Source of the DNA: Chlorophyllum brunneum
Lineage: Eukaryota; Basidiomycota; Agaricomycetes; Agaricales; Agaricaceae
Length of the DNA: 64,000 nucleotides
Assembly: GCA_963576785.1 (NCBI GenBank)
Contig: OY756139.1
Location: 1,984,001-2,048,000 of the forward strand
Direction: 5' to 3'
Shown: in pieces, positions 44,332-55,328 of the stretch
Numbering within the stretch: position 1 is the first letter of the stretch
Layout: every line of letters starts with the position of its first letter
Notes under the pieces: generated by a model
The model's database searches: none
What the model saw: the letters and a program-made list of their open reading frames with translations, nothing else
Told to the model about the DNA's origin: nothing
Translations under genes and position numbers: made by a program

Positions 44332-45055
44332 CTGGCTCAAGGACAAGTTCAAGGGAACTACCATGGGTGAGGCCTCCTTCCCAAAGTTGAAATCGTTTGT
44401 GAAGGTCACGGACATCTCCTACATCACCCCCCGTGGCCAGGTCCTGACAGCTGAAGATGTCACCTCCAGCATCCGTAGCTCTATCCACTCAGATACCATC
44501 CAGCTCGTGTCGCCCCCTAGAGTGCAGTGCAACTCTAAACACTCGGACACCTGCACGGTGTGGTTCAAGATCTGGGACTCCAAGGCGGGGACCAATGTTA
44601 ACAAGATCGAGGACAAGTTCCTCAATATCTACGGCGGGCTCTTCCGCATTAGAAAGGCCACTACCAACCCGGGTGTCCCATTCTGCAGCAAGTGCTGCAG
44701 GTGGGGTCACCCACTTGTTTGATGCCGTGCTAGGCTTTACACGTGCGCGCACTGCAGGGGCCCTCATTCGGTCACCAACCACTGCTCTTTCGCTAGCTGC
44801 TGCAAGGGCAACGACAAGGCTGACCCACCAGTCGCAGCCACCCCTATCGGGGAACCATGCCCCCACAAGCCATTGTGCCCCAACTGTGGCAAGGAGCATC
44901 TCACCACAGATCGCAAGTGCCTATTCTGGAAGAAATGCTTCGACCAGAACTGGCACGCTAACAAAGCCCTCGAGCTCAGGGCCAACAAGGGAGTTCCGCT
45001 CGCCCCCCCTTCCTCATCCCCGGCTGGTCAAAGCCAGACCAACCCCCCCCAATGA
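42472..45055 (+). pseudogene. C1 ORF1: gag-like protein, broken by a 32-bp duplication and an insertion
   Basis: Starts MPALRSDLSCRDPASDSEED. A 32-bp tandem duplication (42568-42599 / 42600-42631) shifts the frame. From 42681 it is open through EFYDDAVQEVGKISAWVKAC and NDGLAFGQAFTEL, a Pro/Ala/Lys-rich linker and PLKLLELASKFPELAHEKVVTMYDAAF, until the nested C fragment at 43923. After it come FVKVTDISYITPRGQ, CNSKHSDTCTVWFKIWDSKAG and knuckles CSKCCRWGHPLV..., CAHCRGPHSVTNHC and CPNCGKEHLTTDRKC. TGA 44720-44722 is CGT (Arg) in C2. It ends at TGA 45053-45055. Confidence 0.83.
43923..44328 (+). mobile_element. C fragment nested in C1 ORF1 (3' UTR only)
   Basis: A 406-bp C 3' end (ORF2 stop region, pyrimidine-rich UTR, oligo-A of about 30 nt) with TSD GGCCTGGCTCAAG at 43910-43922 and 44329-44341. 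It carries no complete coding domain. It shows that the family-C machinery also produces extreme 5' truncations. Confidence 0.88.
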
Positions 45056-48000
45056 ATAACACACCTGACAAACAAGACAGGCCACCTCACTCACTGCTGA
45101 GGGAGTTGAAGGTCTGCTCTCACAATGTTGGAAGATCATATGGAGTGATGGAGACAGTCCTTACACATAGAGGTGATGTCGACCTCCTCCTCATACAAGA
45201 ACCCCTCTGGAGATACCTCCACAACATTCCCTCCCCCATCTCTGATGACAGAGTCCCTCTCATAGGAGGCCCAATCCACCCGGATTGGACACTCCTTTCC
45301 TACCCTCCCCCCACCAATGAAGTCCTCCAAGTTGGACGCCGGCACTACCCCGAACGTGCGGTTGACCTAAACTATCATACCATACCACATGTCTTGGCCT
45401 TCGCCCACAAAAGGCTCAAGAAACTTCGGCTGTCCATTCGACGGGATATAATTGACCATCGAGACCTCCTGTATGTATCGCTATACGCGGGAGGAGAGGA
45501 ACTGCTACTGCTCAACATTTACAATGACAGTCACAACACCATGCTCCACTTCCTCGAGGAGTGGCTCTTTGAACTACTGCCATTTGTGCTAATGGGGGGC
45601 GACATCAATATCCAGTCAGAGCTATGGGACCCTTCGATGGCACAACATCCGGCGAGTGTGAACCGTCTGCTCATGATCACCAAAGCCCTCAACCTTGTGA
45701 GGACAACTCCGACTGTGGCCATTCCAACATGATATGCTGTGGATCCTAACCTCCCTGATACGGTCATCAACCTCCTCTTCATATCGGCGATGCTACCTTA
45801 CATCCCCTCCCACACCATCCAAGTGGGCGACCGGTACAACTCGGACCATGCCCCCTGCGTATCAACATTCTGATCCCACACATGGACATTGTCATAGAGC
45901 GATTGACAATGCCCAAGGGCTCGGACAAAGAAACCAGATTCTTAGCAGATATCATGGAAGGAATTAGCAACAAGGACTGGCCGATGAATGATGTGGATGA
46001 GTTGGAGGAATCCGTCAACAAGCTCGGAGGGTTATTTCACAGATCCTGGGACCGTAACGCGAAGAAGACCAAGATTACCACCAGATCCAAGACTTGGTGG
46101 AACGAGGAGTGTGCTACGGCGCTCGCAACACACTGTGCAGACCGCAAAAATAGGCGCAAATGGGCCGCCTTTCGCAAGACCATGAGGAAGGCAAAGAGGG
46201 AGTACTTCGACAAGAAGATACAAGAAATCTCAGTCGACAACAAACAGCCATGGGATTTGATGCCATGGGTCAAGGATCAGGCCCTCCCGGCCATGGAAGC
46301 CATCCGCCACAATGGCCAACCGTGTCTCACCACAGACAGCCTATGGAGAGCCCTGGACCAACACTACAACACCATGCACGACAGACCAGTCAACGTGACA
46401 AGTCTACAGGAACTTCCCCCTCCAACCAGAGTGGAGAGTAGGACTTGGGTTGACTTCTCTCTCCTTGAGATGGCGGAGTTGCTCAAGGATACCTCAAACT
46501 CTTCCGCCCCCGGCCCCGACTATGTCTCCTGGTCCCACCTCAAACAGATTGCCACCATAGACACCTGCACCGATCTCTTCCTTTGAATCAGTCATGCATG
46601 CCTAGCCCTCACATTTTAAAAAGTCGACGTCGGTCATAATTCCTAAACCAAACAAACCCAACTACTCCACCCCGAAGATGTTCCATCCGATCGTCTTGCT
46701 CAACACACTTGGCAAGCTCGTTGAGAAGATGCTGACTAAATGATTATAGTTCGAAGTGGTGAAGTTTAAGGTGCTCCACCCTCACCAATTGGGTGCAATA
46801 TGCCAGCGATCTACCGAAGACACAGGCCTCTTTCTCACCCATCTTACCTGGGGAGCCTGGACAAAGAAGAAGAAGATGTCGGTGCTTGCATTTGACGTCA
46901 CCTAATTCTTCCCCTCCCTCAACCACGCACTTCTCACCGACATCCTTGGATGCCAGGGGTTTTCCCCTCAAATTGCGGCATTCTTCGACAACTATCTCGT
47001 AGGACGGCGTACTTCCTATCGGTGGAACAATGAGACTTCCCCGGAATTCGACACTGTGGTGGGAGTGGGCCAGGGCTCTGCTCTCAGTCCCATCCTCTCT
47101 ACACTATACCTCGCACCCCTCCTCCATATCTTTGATGCACGTATGAAGGAACACTGCCACCGCTGGGACTTTGATGTCCTCTCCTTTGTTGACAACGGCA
47201 CTCTGATTGCCCAGTCCCCCTCCCTCGAACGCAATGTCGAAATACTCCAACACATGTACTGCGAAATGGAGCAGCTCATGGGCAAGTTTGGCCTTGCAAT
47301 CGAACACAGCAAGTCTGAGGTCTTTCACTTCACCCATGCGAAGCAGGACACCAACCCCTCCATCGACTTGGGATCACCTCCATTCACGGGGCATACACTA
47401 CTCAAACCGAAGGCACACTGGCAATATCTCGGGTTCTACTTCGACTGGACACTCACCTTCAAGGAACATGTACGGTACTATGCCGCCAAGGCCATCTCAA
47501 CGGTCAAGACAATGAAGATGCTAGGGAACCCGGCAAGAGGATTGTCCCCTAGCAACAAGAGGCTACTGTACCACTTGTGCGTCGTGCCTGTCGCGACATA
47601 TGGGTATCGACTCTGGTTCCACGACAAGTCCCGGATGAAGGGGACTTGCGACATCCTCAACAAGATGCAGCGTTGCGCTGCCCTCTGGATCACCAGGGCC
47701 TTCCAAACATCCCCCACTGGCAGCGTTAAGTCCCTCGCAGGGCTCATGCCCATTAAACTCCACCTCTGAAAGCTCGCCAAACAACAAACATCAAGGCTAC
47801 ACACTTTGGACAACGAACACGTACTGGCGAGATTGGTAAAAGAGTATCATTCTTCCCCACATTGACTTCACATCAAGAATTTCACAGAGATTCAGAAGAA
47901 GAAGACACTTGGAGCAGTGATGGACGTTTCCCGCCCCACCCCCAAGACTTGCTATGTAGAATCTTTCAACTCTGTTTCTAAGACTCTCTGGCCTGGATGT

Positions 48001-49086
48001 AGGTTACTTGACCAGTTCCCTACTAATATTTCTTTCATAGGTTTCAACTGAGACGAACCCCACCTCTCGAAGACCCTCTGGGATGACGTGATAACGAATG
48101 TGACAATGGACTCCAAGTCCATCATTATTAGTATGGACGGTTCGGTCCACCCCAACCCCAACCCACTCACCAGCCAGTACATGGTGGCAGCCACCATTCG
48201 ACATCTAGATGGAGGAACGTCTGTCATGAAGAGGCTCAGAGGTACCACGTCCACTGATGCTGAGCTGGTCGTGCAGTACCTAGGTATCACCAAGGTCCTC
48301 GCCTCCACCAATTATAACCAGGTTGAACACATCCATGTGTTCACTGATTCCCTCGTAGCCTCCTGACTACTACTCGACTGCTCGCCGCATTCCTGCCAGC
48401 GGCAGTCTATCCTCACTTTGAAGACACTCCTGACCTGGTTCAACAAATCCAGCCAGCACCGCCTTTCCTTCTACCACACTCTGTCTAAATGCAAATACAG
48501 GTTGCAGAAAGCCACTCACGACTGGATTCAAACAGTCGCCTGGCCGAACCGAGGTCAAAACCACTGAGTCCCCAACTCGATCGACTACCTCCGAAAGAAG
48601 TCCGCCGAACGTGCCATTCACACATGGCAAGCCATGTTTGGCTTCAAATCCTACAGCGGTAGCTCCTTCCTCCACCTCCTGGTGTAAGCGAATGGAGCCT
48701 CTGCTCTACCGTCGCACATCAAGTCCGGTCCCTGGATACGAGAATGCGGATACCAGCCACAGCTCTTTGCAAGAGCTTGTTGTGCCATACTTTGCCATGC
48801 CCCAATTGGAGAGTACCACCTGAGGTTCTTTCCCAACGAGGATCTGGCCTACTACCACTGTGACAATCAGATGGTTCAAACCAGGTTGCATGTCCTATTT
48901 CGGTGCCAGAGCTTTGACTACCATTTCGGCATTGGTACAATCAAGGAGTTCACCAACTTCTTGCGCCGCAATCCCTCCACGTTCACCTTCCCCCCTGAAG
49001 TTGAACGCCCTCATATCTGTGCCGGGTCAATCCCCCCGCCATGTCATCATCAGGTCCATCAAAGGTTTGGGTCAGCTCCGGTTTGA
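45052..49086 (+). pseudogene. C1 ORF2: EN, RT, RNase H, many disruptions
   Basis: ATG 45052 overlaps the ORF1 stop (ATGA). EN shows LLIQEPLWRYL, GGDINIQSELWDP and SDHAP. Breaks include TGA 45730-45732, a frameshift near 45868, TGA 46584-46586 followed by a deletion near 46610, TGA 46741-46743, TGA 47767-47769 and several more in RNase H. RT shows GVGQGSALSPIL and a catalytic box mutated to FVDN (Asn codon 47194-47196; FVDD in C3). RNase H reads MDGSVHPN, TDAELVVQY and FTDSLVAS. It ends FGSAPV at 49086. Confidence 0.84.
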
Positions 49087-49502
49087 TTCCTTTCTCTCTC
49101 TCTTTTTCTTTTGCTCTCATGGTTATGGATTTCGCTTCATTTCTCTATCTTTTCCTCCTTCGCTAGTGTACTATTTATATAGTCTTCTTTTCTTCTCCCA
49201 TCTTTCCTGTGGTGCGGGGCTAAAGAACCCTCCCACATGCTAGTACCGTTTGCTGTTCCCCCTTGTGATTGTGAGTAGATAGCTCTCTTTCTATCTCTTT
49301 CTCTCTCTCTCACCCTCTCTCTCAGGACAATGTTGGTACCAAACACCTCTCTAGTGTATGTACTAGATGGCGTCGAGTCTTGCGGGGTTAGTTTAATTTC
49401 CCCTCTCTGAACACTTTGTATGAGTATGCTTTTGTATGTATGTACACGCAGACTGCGAACGAGCACCGCTATATAAATTGATGATTTAAAAAAAAAAAAA
49501 AA
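49087..49502 (+). other. Family C 3' UTR and tail (C1)
   Basis: Pyrimidine-rich non-coding end, conserved in C3 and the nested fragment. The 14-nt loop ACTGCGAACGAGCA lies at 49452-49465, flanked by a weak stem, about 20 nt before the A tail. TATATAAATT precedes the tail in all C copies. Confidence 0.6.
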
Positions 49503-50219
49503 AGAGAAGACTCTAGTCAAACACCCATGCACGGACCCTAAGGGGAAAGCACCCATCCGACCTGTAAAGGCTCCTATGAAGCCTTAGGTCCCCTACAAGA
49601 GGCCCTCTGGACCTCCTCCCTCCACACTCACTTCAAAGCCCAAGCCAGGACAGAAGGCTTATTTGGCTGCAGCAAAACAACCAGCCTCAGCCAAACCTGG
49701 GGTGGACCTGCTTTTTTTGTTGAAAGCTACCTTTCCCCACCTCTCTGTGGAGCAGCTCCTCAGTCTTCATGCACAGGCCAAGGCTGCAAAGCAATCCCCC
49801 TCATCCAATGCTTGCCCTAAAAAGCCAGCATTCATGATTCCTGGACCTTCGTGTAAGTAGGTCCTAGTCTCCTATGAAGACAAGTCAAATGCCTCGGCAG
49901 GTCTTCATACTCTTACCCAGCAGGCCTGTAAGGCATTGAAGACTAGGAGAAGCTCTCTGATCATGGAAGGTGCCATGCTCACATATGATGGCTATTCCAT
50001 GGCCACCAACAAACTTGCCACAACTAAGGATATTAAGATCCTTAGGGTGCTGGTCGAACGTCTGTCCCCTCCAGGAGCCCCCTTCTAGATTGGACTCCCC
50101 TCTTTGGTGTCATACCTCCGTGTGGTCAATGTTCCTTATCTCAAGAACTCTGCCACCAGAGTTCAATGCATCCCAGCTGACATCAAGGAGGTCCTTATCT
50201 CATCAGTTCACACTCCTCT

Positions 50220-51654
50220 CCATCACTCCTTGACTTGTTACCACCACCATTACTTTTCTACTTCCCTTTCCTCATTGCACCATTCGTTTCTCGGGCTCTC
50301 TCTCATGGGCTCGTGTCTTTTCTGAGCCTTCGCTGGCTGTAGGGGGGCGGTCCGGGTAGCAATGTTAGTTGGTCGATGGGCAGTGCGCCCTTGGTGAAGG
50401 CAATTAAAGGTGGGCATATCCCCACCATTCATCTGACTAATGCCTATACGCACAGATCGACGAGGCGGCCCCTTGGTAAAGGGTCTTAAAGGCTGGGATA
50501 CTGGCCACCTTGCTCGCTTGCGCTCGCTGGGTTGTCAGTGGTGGTGGCCCTTCTACCAATTAGATGGGCTTGCAGTCCCGTATAGGATTCGCATGTGGGT
50601 TTTTACCCCTGCTGCAGGTCAAGTCTGGCTAGTATCTCGAGGCTGGGCTATACCAGCTGACAACGGACATCCAGGCCCACCCCCAATCATGCTTGCACAT
50701 CGGTGGGGAGCATGCTGAAAAAAGCTGCCCTGTTGCACCTAAAAGGGACCAAAAGGATAGAGGACAATAATAGGGGGAACGGAGTGATAACAAGCCGACC
50801 AAAAGGACAGGCCACCCCCCACCAGTGTCGCCATGCCTTCAGAAACCCCTCTGGGGGTAGCGCCTGGTCGTTAGTAGGGATACGCCAAACTCCAGGGCAT
50901 GGGTGGGTTTGGGTTGACTCAGGGAAACTTGGGTTGATTGGCACCCATTCCGCGGAATGCTTAAGTAACCCGTTCTGTGGGTTGCTTAGGTAATCCAATG
51001 TGAACACCACCCTGGTAGCGCCCCCTGCGAGACAGAGATCCCCGCCAGTATTAGCACGCGGATCTGTGCCCAAAGACAAGTCACCTCCTCTGGGGGTAGG
51101 GCATAGCGAAAGCGGCTGCGGGGGAACGGGAAGCTAGTCCAGGGGTTATGCCTTGGAGGTACGCCTTTGTGGCCTCTGCCTGCCCAACTAGTGGACCGTA
51201 GCGGGCCATTTACTGGGAGCATGCTGAAAAAAGCCACCCGGTTACCGAGAAGGAGTGGCCTGGCTCGAGAGGTCAAAATCCTCTGTCGGTGGGTCCCCGT
51301 GAAGATTGGGGTGTACCTATTTGAGTTGTTACCATGCGAGAGGTCTGGTTTTGGGGTGGTGGCGTGCGCAGTCAAGCGGTGAGATCCCGTCCATGCACCA
51401 TATAGGAAGGATGCCTCAAGCGAACGGCAGGCTGGTCCTCAGGGATACCACGCTCTCTCAGTAGCGGGGTGTTCGCCCAAGCTAAAGGCTTTACCTCTTA
51501 GGAGGGAGGGGCAAAGTCCCCGCAACATGGCCGGATGCGACACCAATATGGGAGCCTGGGAACATGCTGGGCATTCTACAGGCACACAACATCTCAAGAC
51601 CCCCATCTCTGGGCCTCTAGGAGCTTTATTCCCTCAAGGGGCTCCATACACGGG
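50220..51654 (+). repeat. Module N4: structured non-coding core, copy 4
   Basis: The reference N copy: exact 5' edge at the TSD (CCATCACTCCTTGACTTG) and 3' edge CCCTCAAGGGGCTCCATAC (51631-51649). The 20-mers are at 50710-50729 and 51219-51238. Its start resembles the start of C1 and C2 (both begin CATCNCTYCTTTGACT and continue ACCACCACCATC). No ORF longer than about 130 codons is found on either strand. Confidence 0.76.
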
Positions 51655-52793
51655 CACACCCCAGATTGATCGCTCTCATGACCCCCGCTCAGGCAGTCAA
51701 GGTCAAGAGGCCAGTCACAGAGGCAAACTCTCGTTTGCCAGACTTAACAGAGACGTTCGAGCCATTTGCACTCGAAGCGTTGCCAGGTTCTTGTCTCCTG
51801 GACTGCTACGCAGCTCAGGTGACTTACAAAACGTATGACGCCTTACTCGGTGGAAACCCTGTGGGTTGTCAGGTGGATTTGCTCAACAATACCCTTTGTG
51901 GGTATCATGAGGATAGACAGGTGGTCTACGCAGCGACGGACACAAGTCTGCCGCTGGTTGGGGACTTCCAGGCAGTTTCTGCTGCCCATGTTTATAGAGG
52001 GACACATTTAGTTTGTGCAATGCATCACCCAGCTGGCAAGGTTACAGCCCCGGATGCTGAACTTTTTGCCATTCGTATGGCTTTGGGAACTGCTGCGGCA
52101 GTCTCTGAGGCAGTACATATCGCGGTCTTTACAGACTCGATTGGTTCTGCCAAGCGAGCTCTTGACCCGTCTGTACATTCTGGCCAGGGTCATTCCCTGG
52201 CTGTTTGTCATCTTCTGTTGGAGTGGTTCAGGGATTGTCCTGACCGCTCCCTCACTTTCTGGTCCGTTCCATCTTCGGCGAAATGGTCCATACATCAGGA
52301 TGTGCATTTATTTGCCACCGACCTTTGAGTCACCACTGGACATTGTTCAGCAATGTCTATTGACTCGCTATGTAAGATAAACGTGGCAACCATTCAGAAG
52401 GCCTGGAAGGTTACCTTCCAGGACTCCTCTTATCATGGTTCAAACTTCCTTGCTCTCAAGGATAGTAAGAACAAGCTTTTACAGCCAACATACCTCCATG
52501 GGGGTTCTTGGCTTCCTTCCTTTCCCTCTCAGTCTATTACAACGAGGGCGAATTGTGCCATCCTCGGGCATGCTCCAACTGGCAAGTATCGCTCCCGGTT
52601 TCATCCCCTTGAGCCTGTTAGCTGCAAGTGTGGGGCTCCCTTGGAGACCCGCACTCATATCTTGTGCTCTTGTCCTTTGTACAAGAGACGCCATGGCCTG
52701 CCGGTCTCTATCAACCAGTTGGTAGCTTTTCTTAAGTGCAATCCCTCGGTGTTTGTGTTTAGGTCCAATACACTGCTTGCGGGAGTTGGATAA
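51655..52793 (+). pseudogene. A8 ORF2 C-terminal fragment
   Basis: Single frame with TGA at 52326-52328 (CAG Gln in A4). RNase H residues TDTSLPL, DAELFAIRM and FTDSIGSAKRALD are intact except for an Ala-to-Thr change. It ends TAA 52791-52793. The 3' UTR and tail follow to 53094. Confidence 0.8.
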
Positions 52794-53224
52794 TGCGGTG
52801 CGGCCCCTGCTAGCTTCCCATGTCTCTGGCGTGTGTAGAAGTTAATTGCGAATTGACGCATACTCTCCTTAGGGAGGAGAGGCTAGGGGTCGCTCACTTT
52901 TTTGGTCTAGGATTTGCACGTCCATGCGTGTTTCCATGACTGTTCACCCAGACTGCCTGTCGGCAGTCTAGTTTGGCCAGGGGAGAGCCAATCTTTGAAT
53001 ACCCTCTTTGTGTAGCCTACATGTCACAGTAGATACAGGTGGACTGCGACTGCGCACCACCTTAAACATGACGATTTAAAAAAAAAAAAAAAAAAGTTCA
53101 CACTCCTCTTATCAGTCTCAAGAGTCCCCCTAGACTGGTGTGCAACTCCAAGACATCTGGCTCCTGTACAGTGTTCTTTGACATCTGGGACTCCATGAGG
53201 GGTACCTGCACTCTCAGTCTTCTG

Positions 53225-55027
53225 GTCATCGTCTAAGCTAAAACTTGGGAACCTAATTTGGCATGCCTCAAGTAGGCATACCAGATTATATATCGCTTGA
53301 CTACTTTGTTTGGGCTTGCCGTCGAGCATGACAAGTCCGAAGTCTTTCATTTCTCCCGTAAACGGGGAGATGACAACCCACCACTGGATTTGGGGTATGC
53401 TCCCCATACCAGCGACACTCCGCTATGCCCTAAGACCCACTGGAGGTACTTGGGTTTTTTCTTCGATCACACTCTTACGTTCAAAGAGCACGTTCGACAC
53501 TATGCTACCAAGTCTCTGTCCACGGTTAAGGCCATGGGCATACTTGGTAACTCTTCTTGAGACCTTCTTCCTGCTCAGAAGAGGACTCTTTATTGCTCGT
53601 GCATAGTTCCTATCGCTACGTATGGGTTTTGACTCTGGTTTTATGAAGGCGCCCGCAACAAGGCCCTTCTGAAACAACTTAACACTATGCAGTGAAAGGC
53701 TGTGTTGTGGATCACTGGTGCATTCCGCACCAGCCCTACCGGAGGAGCTGAGGCCTTGGCTGGCCTCATCCCCATCCATCTTCATCTCAAGAAGCTGGCT
53801 ACCTGTGCCATCCACAGGATTGCCACACTTTCTGAGAATCACCCTGTTTGCTCCATTATGGGGCATCAGTACATTGGGGGATGTGCTCCACACCCCAGAT
53901 TGATTGCTCTCATGACCTCCGCTCAGGCGGTCAAGGTCAAGGGGCCTGTCACAGAGGCAAACTCTCTTTTGCCAGACTTAATGGAGATGTTCGAGCCATT
54001 TGCGCTTGAAGCGTTGCCAGGTTCTTGTCTCCTGGACCGCTACGCAGCTCAGGTGACTTACAAAACGTATGACGCCTTGCTCGGTAGAAACCCTGCGGGT
54101 TGTCAGGTGGATTTGCTCAACAATACCCTTTGTGGGTTTTGTGAGGATAGACAGGTTGTCTACGCAGTGATGGACGCAAGTCTGCTGCTAGCTAGGGACT
54201 TCCAGGCAGTTTCTGCTACCCATGTTTATAGGGGGACACGTTTGCTTCATGCAACGCATCACCTAGCTGGCAAGGTTACAGCCCCGGATGCTGAACTTTT
54301 CGCCATTCATATGGCTTTGGGAACTGCTGCGGCAGTCCCTGAGGCAGTACATATTGCGGTCTTTACGGACTCGATTGGTTCGGCCAAGTGAGCTCTTGAC
54401 CCGTCCGTACATTCTGGCCAGGGACATTCCCTGGCTGTGTGTCGTCTCTTGTTGGAGTAGTTCAGGGATCATCCTGACTGCTCCCTCACTTTCTGGTCCG
54501 TTCTGTCTTCGGCGAAATGGTCCATTCATCATGGTGTGCATGTATTTGCCACCGATCTACAAGTTGCCGCTGGACGCCATCTAGAGACATCTATTGATTC
54601 GCTGTGCAAACTTAGTGTAGCAACTGTTCAGAAGGCCTGGAAAGTCACTTTCCAGGACTCCTCCTATCGCAGTTCTAACTTCCTTGCTCTCAAGGACAGT
54701 AAGAACAAACTTCTACAGCCAACGTACCTCCATGGGGGTTCTTGGCTTCCTTCCTTTCCCTCTCTGTCTGTTGCAACGAGGGTGAACCATGCCATTCTTG
54801 GGCACGCACCAACCAGCGAGTATTGCTCCTGGTTCCATCCTCTAGAGCCTGTTGGCTGCAAGTGTGGGGCTCCTTTGGAGACCCGCACTCATATCTTGTG
54901 CTCTTGTCCATTGTACAAGAGACGTCGTGGCCTGCCAGTCTCTGTTGACCAGCTGGTATCGTTTCTTAAGCGTAATCCTTCTGCATTTGCGTTTAAGGCC
55001 AACACACTGCTTGCGGGAGTTGGATAA
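53225..55027 (+). pseudogene. A12 ORF2 fragment, stops mostly from CGA or TGG codons
   Basis: Single frame with TGA 53558-53560 (CGA in A4), TGA in GF*LWFYEG near 53630 (CGA), TGA near 53694 (CGC/CGT), TGA 54389-54391 (CGA) and TAG near 54459 (TGG). The RNase H core reads VMDASLLL, DAELFAIHM and FTDSIGSAK. It ends TAA 55025-55027. The spectrum of stops fits cytosine deamination. Confidence 0.8.
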
Positions 55028-55328
55028 CGTAGTGCGACCCCTGCTAGCTCCCCACATCTCTGATGTGTGTAGGAGTTAATTGCGAATTGACGCATACTCT
55101 CCCTAGGGAGGGGAGGCTAGGGGTCACTTTGCATATCTGGTCTAGGATTCATGCATTCATGTGTGTTTCTGTGACCGTTCACCCAGACTGCCGACAGGCA
55201 GTCTAGTTTGGCCAGGGGAGAGCCCATCTTCGTGTACCCTCTATTGTATGTACATGTCATAGTAGATACAGGTGGACTGCAATCGCACACCACCTTAAAC
55301 ATGTTGATTAAATAAAAAAAAAAAAAAA
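53225..55328 (+). mobile_element. LINE family A, copy A12, 5'-truncated without module
   Basis: A plain 5'-truncated A copy inserted in B5 with TSD ACTCTCAGTCTTCTG (53210-53224, 55329-55343). It begins right after the RT active site (IV*AKTWEPNLA) and carries the rest of ORF2, the 3' UTR and an A-rich tail. It shows that A elements also insert without an N or M module. Confidence 0.88.

Larger units (their letters stand above)
42388..49502 (+). mobile_element. LINE family C, copy C1: full-length reference copy
   Basis: Inserted in B5 ORF1 with a 16-bp TSD (42372-42387 and 49503-49518). It starts ATCCCTTTTTTGACTC and has a 5' UTR of about 84 nt, ORF1, ORF2, a 3' UTR and an A tail (49488-49502). 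It contains a nested C fragment (43923-44328). Net length is about 6.7 kb. ORF1 and ORF2 overlap by ATGA. Confidence 0.9.
50220..53094 (+). mobile_element. Chimera N4-A8, inserted as one unit
   Basis: Bracketed by AGTTCACACTCCTCT (50205-50219 and 53095-53109). N4 (50220-51654) is joined to family-A ORF2 at PRSIALM (51655), a different codon from N1, N2/N3 and M1, followed by the A 3' UTR and an oligo-A tail. Confidence 0.88.

Noticed and set aside
49270..49326. Possible 57-nt intron in the C 3' UTR (GTGAGT ... CTCTCTCAG)
   Set aside because: The donor is GCGAGT in the nested C fragment and GCAAGT in C3, and the region is non-coding, so splicing is not supported.
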